Positions 1 through 9,442 of a stretch of 64,000 nucleotides of DNA are shown here, one piece after another (the first letter of the stretch is position 1; each line of letters opens with the position of its first letter). The notes under the pieces are model-generated. The model saw only the letters and a program-made list of their open reading frames with translations. It made no database searches and was not told where the DNA came from. The position numbers and the translations under genes were made by a program. Origin of the DNA: Adenanthera pavonina (lineage: Eukaryota; Streptophyta; Magnoliopsida; Fabales; Fabaceae); contig JAIVEN010000011.1 of the NCBI GenBank assembly GCA_026686845.1, positions 20,632,501-20,696,500 of the forward strand, given 5' to 3'.

Positions 1-500
1 AATGAGCCGAATTTATTTGATGATGAAACTATTAAATTCACCATCAAATATTGAAGTAATATTCAAATATCCTTAAATTTTAAAACCTTAGAATGGTTTA
101 AAATATTTGAATACTTTTTTGTAAGATATTAGAAAATTAAATATTGAAGTAGGCTCTTTTTATTTTTTAATTTTTATTTCCTTAACGGGTTGAAATGAGC
201 CAACTCACTAGACCCGTCTGTGAGTTGGATTTTAATTTTCTTTCAACGTTTTCGTTTTCTGTGTCTCCGTTTTTCTTTTTTCACCAACTGTGTCTCCGTG
301 TAATTGATCAGAGAGTATCATAACGTTAGAAACCACATGTAATTAAACATAACATTATTGTTTTGTTTCCCTTTCCTTCACGAGTGCAACTAACATATGA
401 AAATCAATTAACGAACTTCAAAATGACCATGAATTAAATAATGAATAGTCTTTATTAAATCCATTATTCATCAAGTTGTTAATTATACCCATCAGTCATA

Positions 501-555
<55 letters not shown>

Positions 556-3227
556 TAATATATAGTTTTGATCTACATAATTATATATAGTTGTTCCTCT
601 CTTGAAAATTCCTTTGTTCTCTGCTTCATTTCCTTACATTTTAACTTAAGATTTTTGTCATACTCATACATTTTAATTTAATATTAGCGTTTGAACACAC
701 TTGAAATCCAGAAAGTTGGTTTACAGTGCAGTTTAATTTCTGAAGTTGTGAAGTAATAGCCCAAATTAATTAGTGGTTATTGCTATTTAAAAAAAAGAAA
801 TGAAATACGAAAAATTAAGTAAGTGTGTGAGAGACTTCACTACTCTTTGAAGAGAAAAACTTTAGAGAATCCAATAGTCCAAACAAATTAATTGTTTCAA
901 TTAGACACTCTTTTTCTAGGTGATGAATCTTTTATAAGGTCGTCACCTTTTAATTTTGTAATTATTTCTCCATCCAATTTTTTTCGTTATTTTGAGATTT
1001 TTCATATAGATAAATAAAATCATTAAATAATCTAGGTTATAATAAAATTTAATGATATTTAACTAAAATATCTTTAAATTAAATACTAAAAAATGATTTG
1101 TACTCCATTTACTATTATTTCTAGTGAAGGGTGATATAGTAGAAAATATAATTAATACTTTATTGATAATATAAAGTGATAGATAAATTGAGATAATTAA
1201 CATTTTCTAAAATGATAAATAAAATGGGGTGGAGAGACTAAAATAAATATTCAAGTATCTCCTGAATTTTGTTAAACAAAAATGTATTTTCTCTACTTAT
1301 TTAGTTCAATTTTACATTTTTAATAGTTAATATACTACTCTCCATCAACTTAAATATATTTCTTTTAACTGAAGTAATTTTTTGTTTTGAGAGAGATTTG
1401 TATATGTTTTACAAATATAAAGAAAGTCTGTGTAATTTGAAAATATATGTGATTTATTCTTATAATTATCATAGTTACTTACAAGGAAAGGGAAAAAATT
1501 CTGTTAAAATTAATTGTCCTTTGAGATTAAATTTTGAACTTATTTTATGAATTGATGGCATTTAATTACGTAAATTATCAGCTTAACTAAAGAGAAGATT
1601 GCATTGCATTCATTAGCAAAATAATACAAGTAAACAAACGATTATGTCATTGAATTATTGTCAAACCAATTCAGCTCTAGTCTCAAAAATAAGAAGCTAC
1701 TATATATTTTTATACTCATTAACTACTCGAATACTTACTAATAATTCTTAGAAGGAATTAAAGTTAAATTAAGCATAGCAAGTCAGTAAATTAAATATTC
1801 AATAATTAGTTTACTTAAAGAAAAGCTCAAACTTGTTGCTTAATTATAAGATAAATCAAATTAAAAATATCCTTGTAAAAATATTAAAAATGATAAGAAG
1901 ACACATTTATTGATATCATCGTCCAAGAACACACAGAAATAAAAAATTAACCCGTTTTGAAACTCAAGCATTGGATATTCTCTCCATGGAGCCCTTTTAA
2001 TAATTGTACAACTTTATCATAATTAACTTCTAATTATTAGAATTTAGCCAAATCTCTCCTTGTAATTTGAGTTGTAATTGGTTATATTAGCGTGTTCTTA
2101 GTGCACAACCCACTATACAATTACTATACAAATCTCAAATTGGAATCCCTCACACATTTCTGTGGGATGCATATTTAATCTAAATTGTCAAATTAGATCA
2201 TCTATATATGGTACAATTTTTTTTAAATAAATACTGTTGAAATAAAAAATGCAATATAAATTATATAAATCTTATTTGAACGATTTAAATTAATAAAAAG
2301 TAAAATCTACATATCTAAAAATGTGTATAGAGTTTAGAGATGACAACTTTTTCTCATATTTTTTTCTCTTTAAAATTTACAAAAATAAAGCTTGGAAGCA
2401 ACTTATGAGGCAGCATTTGATTACATGATTAGTCATAATTCATGAGGACTGTGTCGTTTAGGTAACAAACAAAATAACCATCTTCATTCAACTCCACTAA
2501 ACTCATGCTAGAACAAATTATTAATATTCCTTAATTATGGCTTTAAAAAATAAATATATAGAGGATGACGAAGTTAGGAACGTGGGGATGGAGACAGAGG
2601 AAACGACAAGGTACGGATGGGGGTGGGGCCCGCGAATCATTCTACCAACCAAACGGCAACGTTCCAATACGTCGCTCGCTCACTACAAAAAAGGCTCAAA
2701 TAAATATAAACAAGGGTTTTCCCGCCGGATTTTAAAATTAAGGGATTAACGTTGCGAGCCCGTTCTTCATCTGAAAGCCGACAACCTCATAAAGGCCCTT
2801 CTTCTGTCGGCTTCTATCTGTATTTTTCACATTTTTCTTAAATTCGACTGGCTCGGCTCAGCTAAGCTTGCTGGCGCCCCTCTATATGGCTAGGTAGCCT
2901 TGGCTTCCTAATGCCTTATGAAGGATCAGGATAATGTCGTTTGACAGAGGTTAGTAATAAATAAATTTATAATATGTGGAAATGATTTTTTAATGCTGTA
3001 TTGTCATCTTGACCTTTCCAGTAATTCAAGGACTTTCTGGCCCAAAAAAAAGGTAATTCAAGGACCCTGTGTCTATTTCAGAGAATTTTTTGAAATTCCC
3101 TTATCTATTGTGCAATAATAGGAGTAAGAATTTGAAATTTACAAAAATTTGAAAAAAAAAGAAAAGAAAGAGTCCTTTTATAGGGACTTGTTACCTAGCT
3201 TTTTAACTACATAACAAAAAAGCTGCT
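1..3227. other. AT-rich intergenic DNA
   Basis: No convincing gene is visible on either strand; open frames here are short and have no recognisable domain. The (CA) microsatellite is listed separately. Bases 2570-2900 are clearly more GC-rich than the surroundings and include a GGGGCCCGC block, which could be a relic of a promoter or 5' leader. A 70-codon open frame at 2537-2749 crosses this block, but its product is unlike any family I recognise. Confidence 0.6.
503..552. repeat. (CA)25 microsatellite
   Basis: An uninterrupted run of 25 CA dinucleotides. It is a likely length-polymorphic marker and is not associated with any gene seen here. Confidence 0.97.
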
Positions 3228-3450
3228 TAGTAACCAACCAGTACCTAACTCAATTGGTAGAAAACTAAGTTGTTTTAACTAGTAATCCTGTATTCGAGCT
3301 TTAATCCTGGTAGAAAACAGTCCTTCAGAGAATTTTTTTTGGAAAAATTAAGAGAGAATACTGCACATAAGTAAAAATGTATGAAAATCCGTCACTTAAA
3401 CGATTCACATGTGACTGTAGCCTCCATATTTTTTATATAAAAAAAACAGA
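3228..3450 (+). mobile_element. Possible tRNA-derived SINE
   Basis: The stretch at 3232-3300 resembles a tRNA gene with RNA polymerase III promoter boxes. An A-box-like TAACTCAATTGG is followed about 40 bases later by a B-box-like TATTCGAGC. The sequence then continues without a tRNA 3' half, as expected for a SINE. Both boxes are imperfect, and the 3' end and target duplication could not be fixed. It could also be a decayed tRNA pseudogene. Confidence 0.4.
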
Positions 3451-3984
3451 AAATAAGTAAAAATTAAAGACCATGCTTTTTTCGTTTGGTTAAAATCATA
3501 AAACAATTTGATTAACCTAATCCACTGGCTCAATCCCTATAATCTCGATATATTATCCTACTTACCACTGACTAGCTATATGAAACACATTTTCAAGTGT
3601 GTTTAAAAAGAAACACATGCTTGATATTGTCATTAAAGCTCTGCTAATGAAATTGACAACAAACACAGTTTATACATGTTATCTACAAGAAATAAGAATG
3701 TAATTGAAAACATTAACCTAACTCAATTTTGATTCAGCTTACCCATAAAAGAAAATAATTAGAGAGACGATAACATTCCGCTTGATGAGGTTAATGGTGA
3801 TTTTTTTTTTGGTTGTACAATGATTAGTTATAATTTCAATGGTATAGATCATGTAGCAGATCTGTTCATTTGTGATTCATTGTGCAAGATATTTAAAATG
3901 ATACTTTTCTTTTGATGAATATTTAAAATGATACTTAAAAAACAGAAGACACTACGCCAATTTTGGGCTTTAATGGCGCTAAAT

Positions 3985-4590
3985 AGTTAGCGTTTCCTAA
4001 GGATACGCTAACTAAAATAGGCGGAGAATATCTTAGTTGGCGTTTCTTATAGAAACGCCAACTAAAACAAGTGACCTTAGTTGGCATTTTCGGAAGAAAC
4101 GCCAACTAAAATGATTTAAAATTAAAAAAAGAAAGAAGAAATACTTTAGTTGGCGTTTCTTGAATAAACGCCAACTAAAGCATGACTTTAGTTAGCATTT
4201 TTGGAAGAAACGCCAACTAAAATGATTTAAAATTAAAAAAAAAATACTTTAGTTGGCGTTTCTTGCATAAACGTCAACTAAAGCAAGTGACTTTAGTTGG
4301 CGTTTTCGGAAGAAACGCCAACTAAAATGATTTAAAAAATAAAAAAAAAAGAAAAAAAACTTTAGTTGGCGTTTCTAGAATAAACGCCAATTAAAGCAGG
4401 TTACTTTAGTTGGCATTTCTTCTGGAAATGCTAACTAAAACGATTTAAAATAAAATAAAAAAAGAAAAAATGTTTTAATTAGCGTTTGTAAAATAAACGC
4501 TATTTAAAGTATGATCTTTACTTGGCGTTTATATGGTAAACGCCATTTAAAAATATACTTTCGTTTGTGTTTAGGAAAGAAATGCCAGGA
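3985..4590. repeat. Left subterminal palindromic repeats of the CACTA element
   Basis: Repeated units read TTAGTTGGCGTTT, a short spacer, then AAACGCCAACTAAA, so each unit can fold into a hairpin. Units are separated by A-rich spacers. Several copies carry single changes such as GGCATTT for GGCGTTT, showing age. They match the repeats at 5940-6355. Confidence 0.9.
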
Positions 4591-5469
4591 AAAAAATTTC
4601 TCCAACTTTTTGTAAGGCACGGATCAATAATTTGAACCGTTGATTAAACACAATCCAACGGCTTTGTTTTTACTCCTTACTTTTCTCTTTTTTTTTTTTT
4701 TCTAATTTGCGTCTATGTCTTCTTTTCCCTTCTCTACCTCAGGACTTCGATCTCTCACCTCCCTCTTTACGCTCTACCTTGCGGCAACCAGATGGTCCTC
4801 TCTCATCTCGCTCTTCCCTCTCTACCCTGTGGCGGTCGAACGGTCCTCTCTCACCTCCCTCTTCACTCCCTGCCTCACGGCCAAACATCCTCTTTGGCCA
4901 CTCTTTTTCAGATCTGGTTCTCCCCCTCCTTTTCCAAACATCCGCTTGGGAGGTCGCCACCACCATTCTTACCTCTGATCACCTCCGCCATCACATTCCT
5001 TCCCCTCTAATTTCGAGGTCAAGTTCTTCGCTGCCAAAATTCTCAAATGCAAGGTCATCTCCTCTCGATTATTTGTCTACTGCTCATTGGTTCTTTTTTT
5101 TTTTCCCAATTATTCAGTTGTCTAGAAGTTTGCTAATTTCCTCAAACATTTCAGTTCTGCTGATGCTGCATTGGCGTCCTGCATTTATCACATAAGATAG
5201 ATAATATATATTAATTGTGTTTACTCTTTAAAGTATGAACTATAATTAGTTGTGTTATGGTTAATTTGTACAACAAATGAAAATGTGGGTTTTGTTTCAG
5301 CATAATTTTTTGCTGTTGGATGATAACAAGCCTATGCTGGGTCTTGACAGGTTTTGATTTTTTATTACACACGTGAGTAAACGACCATTAATTGTTCATG
5401 CTTGAACCGTTCGGGTGTATGTGTAAAATTTGGAGAAACCCCTTTTTTCTATTTTAGTAAAATTGTGGC

Positions 5470-5739
5470 AGCAATCTTGCAGATGATGCATGTTTTGCTT
5501 TTGAGGAATTGGAAGAGAAGCCGATGCTGGGTCATGATGGCATCGTTACATGTGACTCAAGTTACATAAATGAGAGTATGGTAATTGGCGAAGCTATACC
5601 CATTTTAAAGGACGTGAATGCAACTATCATTGGAGGTATAATAAATTTGCATGGTATCCTTTTCATTCAATCAAATGAAAAATACGAATACGAGGTTGGG
5701 TTCATTTTTGCCATCTCAGATATATTAGATAAAATGTAA
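5470..5739 (+). pseudogene. Captured exon fragment of a copper-transporting P1B-type ATPase (HMA5/HMA7-like)
   Basis: An open frame, entered from an AG splice-acceptor-like site near 5480, encodes a segment with the order DGIV, SSYINESMVIGEAIP, then IIGGIINLHGILFIQ. In plant copper ATPases (HMA5 and HMA7/RAN1) the same order is found around the actuator domain: DGxV, SYVNESMVTGES.P, VIGGTxNxxGxL. The catalytic TGE motif reads IGE here, so the threonine is lost. No phosphorylation DKTG motif, metal-binding domain or other exon was found nearby. The fragment lies wholly inside the CACTA element at 3950-6384 and is best read as a host gene piece picked up by it. The family match rests on remembered motifs and needs a database search. 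Confidence 0.7.
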
Positions 5740-5939
5740 ATTTCTTTTTCTAGTTTGGAAACAAACACTTTGGAATAAAATGTAAAGTTTTATTCTAGAA
5801 ATTGAATGGTAAATTTTTTTATTAATTTAATTACAATTTTATTGTTAGAATGTATGATTTTTAATGTAATATATGCTTTTTTTGTTAATAAGTTTAATAG
5901 AGTTATATATATATATGTATATTTTTTTAAAAAAAAAAT

Positions 5940-6355
5940 ATTAGCTTTTGTTGGCATTTATTTAAACAAATGCCAACAAAAGCCTTTTTTAAAAAAAAAA
6001 AAAAGAAAAGTTGGCATTTGTGCTAAAAACGCCAACTAAAGGGATACTTTAGTTGGCGTTTGTTCCATAAACGCCAACTAAAGTACCACCTTTAGTTGGC
6101 GTTTGTTACAGAAACGCCAACAAAATTGGTACTTTAGTTGGCATTTCTGTAACAAACGCCAACTAAATGTGGTACTTTAGTTAGCGTTTATAGAACAAAC
6201 GCCAACTAAAGTATCCCTTTAGTTGGCATTTCTAGCATAAACGCCAACTAAAGTTAACTTTAGTTGGCGTTTTTTAAACGCCAACTAAAATTTTTTCTTT
6301 TTATCGGCGCTCAAATAGTTGGCGTTTTTAAACGCCAATAAAATTCAAAAATAAA
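5940..6355. repeat. Right subterminal palindromic repeats of the CACTA element
   Basis: A run of inverted pairs built on TTTAGTTGGCGTTT and AAACGCCAACTAAA, denser than on the left side. Neighbouring hairpins are separated by only a few bases. It ends just before the right terminal inverted repeat. Confidence 0.9.
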
Positions 6356-6384
6356 CGCCAACTATATCATTTTTTGGTGTAGTG

Positions 6385-7520
6385 AGATCTAACTCATTGA
6401 CTAAGAAGTTTAAAAAAGTAAATGATGAGTATGACCATGGTTAAAAATGGATATGGTTGACTTGAGTGGTAGTTATGATAGTTTTACTTGGACAAAAAAA
6501 ATCAAGTTTATCATCTGCAGGCTTTGTAGTTATAATTATAATTCATTTTAATTTGTGGGTTTTGGATGACATTATGGCAACTTATGGTGAACCGGGTTCA
6601 CTTTGGATTTTAGCATATACACATATTACTTTCCCATCTTATCATATTGAGACGGTTAAATAAGTATCTAAGCCTTCACATATACGGTTAATTAACTACT
6701 TGAACTATCAGTTAATATAGTTAATACGTACACGCAACATAGTGATAGTTACATTTGTACAGTATAACTACTGGCCACGTAGATTCAGTGCACATCTCAT
6801 TTAGATAATATATTTACCAACTTGAACCACTACCACATAATCCTTTCTATGTAGATTATTTTAGCTTATCGATCTATATCAATCTTGGGAGTGATGTAGA
6901 AATCGCCGACATAATTTCTGTACACTTATACATTGAATATTTCAACTGACGTAAAACTGCGTTTTTTTTCAAAACCAACATAGAAAGTAAGCTTTCTATG
7001 GCCGGTATTATGATTTGAGACGATTTAAATCAGATCTTGATAGTCTAAATTTGATTAATTTATTTCTTTTATTCATTTATTTTTTTTTAAATCTGTACCG
7101 TTTAGATCGGATTTATAAAAGAATTCGAGTTTTAACTGCAAGAGTTTTCACCTACATATGCTAGCCAGCCAAACTTACGCATGTCTTTCAAAAGCCAAGC
7201 TGAAAATAGCAAGCTAGCTATGCCAATAGTAAGCTCACAACCATAATCTATTAAATAATATGAAGATATACGAACATACAAACTGATAACATACTCTCAC
7301 TTGATTAAAAATAGATAATATCTCTCTCGTATTGAAGCATATATTTTTGAAATGAATATACACCGTAGAGTGTAGGATTAAAATATCTAAGAAAAAGACT
7401 AACTTAATTCGAATGAAATTTAAGATAGCTATGACAATAATATTAATAATTATAATAACAATAATGAAGATCGGTATTGCCTGCGTTAACCCACTTGCAG
7501 CCAAACCTTCGTTGCACTAC
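6385..7520. other. Upstream region of the ERF gene
   Basis: AT-rich sequence between the CACTA element and the ERF core promoter, with no coding frame of note. The CACTA element ends about 1.3 kb from the ERF start codon, so it lies within range of the upstream regulatory region. Confidence 0.5.
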
Positions 7521-7522
7521 TT

Positions 7523-7532
7523 CTATATATAG
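7523..7532 (+). promoter_or_regulatory. Putative TATA box of the ERF gene
   Basis: CTATATATAG lies about 140 bases before the ATG. It is followed at about 7575-7605 by a CT-rich stretch typical of plant core promoters and 5' leaders. Transcription would be expected to start some 30 bases after the box. Confidence 0.65.
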
Positions 7533-7672
7533 CACAAGATCTCTATCATTTACGCCATTCATAAGCATATAATATTTTTCTCTCTCACTTTCTCTCTCAA
7601 TATTCCCACTAGCCAAACAGCTTATACTGAAATAAACCCAAACTGAAAACCTTACTTTGAATCTCTGTAATC

Positions 7673-8614
7673 ATGAGAGGAGCTGAAACTAAGAAATATG
7701 CTTCTGCTACTATGTCTGCTTCATCATCATCTAACAACAATCAGGCAGCAAAGTCCAACAACAAGGCCACAATGATCAAACGGTTCATCGGAGTTCGCCA
7801 GAGGCCGTCAGGACGGTGGGTTGCCGAGATCAAGGACTCCTCTCAGCACGTGCGGCTATGGCTTGGAACCTACGACACGCCGGAGGAGGCGGCCCAAGCC
7901 TATGATGAGGCAGCCCGAGCCCTCCGCGGCGAGAACGCCCGGACCAACTTTGTCTCCACCACGACCACGACGTCAAACGAAGGCCTGTCGAAGCAAAGTG
8001 GGCTGAGTTTTGCTTCATTGAAAGCCAAGTTAAGCAAGAACCTTCAAAGCATAATGGCTAGGGCAAGTGATGGCAGTAGCAGTAATAAATCTTCAAAGAG
8101 TAGGGTAAGTGACCATTTTACCCTTGCTAGTATATTCCACAGGAGCACTAGTACTAACTACGGACAGTACAAGTTCAACCAAATCCCAGATAGTATGATG
8201 GAGAAAGTGGTGCAGCCTAGTATAATAGTTCCGCCTGTAGTGGATCAACAAGGTGCAGCTAGTTCCTGGGAGAGCTCTAGTGTATCAGATTGTAGCTCGG
8301 AGTGGGTCGGGTTCCAGCAACCCGGGTTGAACTTGGATGGGTCAGACATCGGCGGTGAGCAATTGGGGTTTAATTTGGAGCAGCTGTTGGGGTGGGTGGA
8401 TAGTCCAGATCATAATAATAATAATAATGTGTATGGAAGTAGTTTGATTAGTGGAAGTGATGAACAAGATGAAGGATCAAGAAGCAAGAGGTTTAAGGTT
8501 TCTTCTTCAATTCTTGTGCCTCCAACTTTCAGTGGGTCTCCAAATAACAATGATTTTGGATCTGCTTACAGTGCTTTTGGATCTCCATATAATTATAATG
8601 ATGGCGGCAAGTGA
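7673..8614 (+). CDS. AP2/ERF transcription factor, ERN/RAP2.11-like
   Basis: Intronless 313-residue nuclear DNA-binding protein with a single AP2 domain at about residues 37-93. The domain begins RFIGVRQRPSGRWVAEIKD, continues with WLGTYDTPEEAAQAYDEAARALRG and ends ARTNF. One AP2 domain and no B3 domain place it in the ERF family. Domain position 14 is Val and position 19 is Asp, and the usual Trp of RPWG is Ser. As I recall, this RQRPSG..VAEIKD form marks the ERN/RAP2.11 group rather than classic GCC-box ERFs or DREBs. Flanks are Ser/Asn-rich. A conserved-looking EQLGFNLEQLLGWVDSP motif lies near residue 229, followed by an Asn run. A basic SRSKRFKV near residue 270 could help nuclear import. 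The first ATG is chosen; Met14 is a possible alternative. Target genes cannot be told from sequence. It is the only intact host gene seen in the window. Confidence 0.93.
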   Translation: MRGAETKKYASATMSASSSSNNNQAAKSNNKATMIKRFIGVRQRPSGRWVAEIKDSSQHVRLWLGTYDTPEEAAQAYDEAARALRGENARTNFVSTTTTTSNEGLSKQSGLSFASLKAKLSKNLQSIMARASDGSSSNKSSKSRVSDHFTLASIFHRSTSTNYGQYKFNQIPDSMMEKVVQPSIIVPPVVDQQGAASSWESSSVSDCSSEWVGFQQPGLNLDGSDIGGEQLGFNLEQLLGWVDSPDHNNNNNVYGSSLISGSDEQDEGSRSKRFKVSSSILVPPTFSGSPNNNDFGSAYSAFGSPYNYNDGGK

Positions 8615-8688
8615 TCTGAAGTTTGAAAGTATATATGTGGGGATTAATTTGGATTCTCTCAAATCATGTAGTTCATGTTATTAACTGG

Positions 8689-8753
8689 AGAGAAATAGAC
8701 ACAGTGGTTAGTTTCATTTAAATAATGAAACCGACCATTATGTCTATCTCTCT
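8689..8753. repeat. Hairpin with 30-bp arms just downstream of the ERF stop codon
   Basis: Left arm 8689-8718 and right arm 8724-8753 are inverted copies matching at about 25 of 30 positions, with two of the differences being G-U wobble in RNA. The loop is TAAAT. It begins 75 bases after the ERF stop, so it probably lies in the 3' untranslated region. It could be a tiny palindromic MITE remnant or an RNA structure. Confidence 0.85.
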
Positions 8754-9094
8754 TTAGATGTATGAACTGCACGATTGGAGATGATCCGAATTAGGTATGG
8801 ATATATGTGGAGATAAAGAGTTTTTCTCATTAATCTTTGATTAACATGTAAATATGGAGAAAAAAAGAAGAAAAAGAACAAGAAGAAAAAGAAAATGTAA
8901 GTGTTTCTTTGATGTATTAAACTTCAAAATCAGAGAGAGATAGCCATGTTGTGTAAAGACATGACATCTAAGTTAATTTTAGTTACTGTCTCTAAAACAA
9001 TTAAAGCTAAGTTTCTTTTTTGGTAATCAAATCAAGGGGCCACAGCCAAAAAAAAAGGAAAGAAAGAAAACCAGAAAACCATACAGAAGTTACA

Positions 9095-9442
9095 TGGTGG
9101 TGGAACACTCCCATTAGATCCATATACAACAGAAACTGCAAACCAACCGGAGGAGAATTAAAATGAACAACATTAAATTCAGCTGTAGTTAGCAAGCCAA
9201 TCAGCACAAGCATTGCCTTCCCCTATAAACAATCTTTGCCAATTAAGGAGTCACTTTCTATCTCCAGCCTCCTGAAACCCAACATATTAAAGCCCCCCAA
9301 AGTTCTGCTATAATGGCAGAACAAGCTACCACTATTTTTAGCATACCCTCCAAAGCCACCTTCCATCATCACTTCTAAAGAGCCCACCACAGCTAGCAAC
9401 ACCATAATGCCCTTTAAAAGCCCAATCAAAATTTAATTTCAC
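9095..9442 (-). pseudogene. LINE retrotransposon RNase H domain remnant
   Basis: On the minus strand, starting near 9442, the translation reads VKLNFDWAFKG...ASCGGLFR..DGRWLW. After a frameshift near 9345 it continues GYAKNSG, later GFRRLEIESDSL, then GEGNACADWLAN and SPPVGL...LL..D..GV. This is the order of the C-terminal RNase H-like (RVT_3) domain of plant LINE-type non-LTR retrotransposons: VxxNxDGA, GGxxRD, ExDS, NxxADxLA and a PP...LL.D..G tail. Frameshifts, and a missing piece around the expected AEL motif, show it is dead. It is a 3' fragment, as is usual for LINE insertions that end early. Confidence 0.8.

Larger units (their letters stand above)
3950..6384. mobile_element. Non-autonomous CACTA (En/Spm-type) transposon
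   Basis: The left end is CACTACGCCAA and the right end is TTGGTGTAGTG, giving 11-bp terminal inverted repeats with one mismatch. Both ends are flanked by the 3-bp duplication AGA (3947-3949 and 6385-6387). Subterminal zones (3985-4590 and 5940-6355) are filled with copies of the palindromic pair TTTAGTTGGCGTTT / AAACGCCAACTAAA, the usual arrangement for transposase binding in this superfamily. No transposase gene lies inside, so movement would need a helper. The middle carries a pyrimidine-rich stretch (4680-5080) and a segment resembling part of a heavy-metal ATPase gene. Confidence 0.92.

Noticed and set aside
4707..5195. 162-codon open frame in the CACTA element
   Set aside because: Pyrimidine-rich sequence gives open frames in several registers. 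The product is Ser/Leu/Pro-rich without a recognised domain, and it could be a captured leader rather than a gene.
3985..6355. Regularly spaced palindromes resembling a CRISPR array
   Set aside because: The spacers are A-rich and repetitive, there are no cas genes, and the repeats lie at both ends of a CACTA transposon in a plant genome.
7235..7504. Minus-strand 89-codon open frame upstream of the ERF gene
   Set aside because: Ile/Val/Phe-rich product from AT-rich promoter DNA; no domain and no start context of note.
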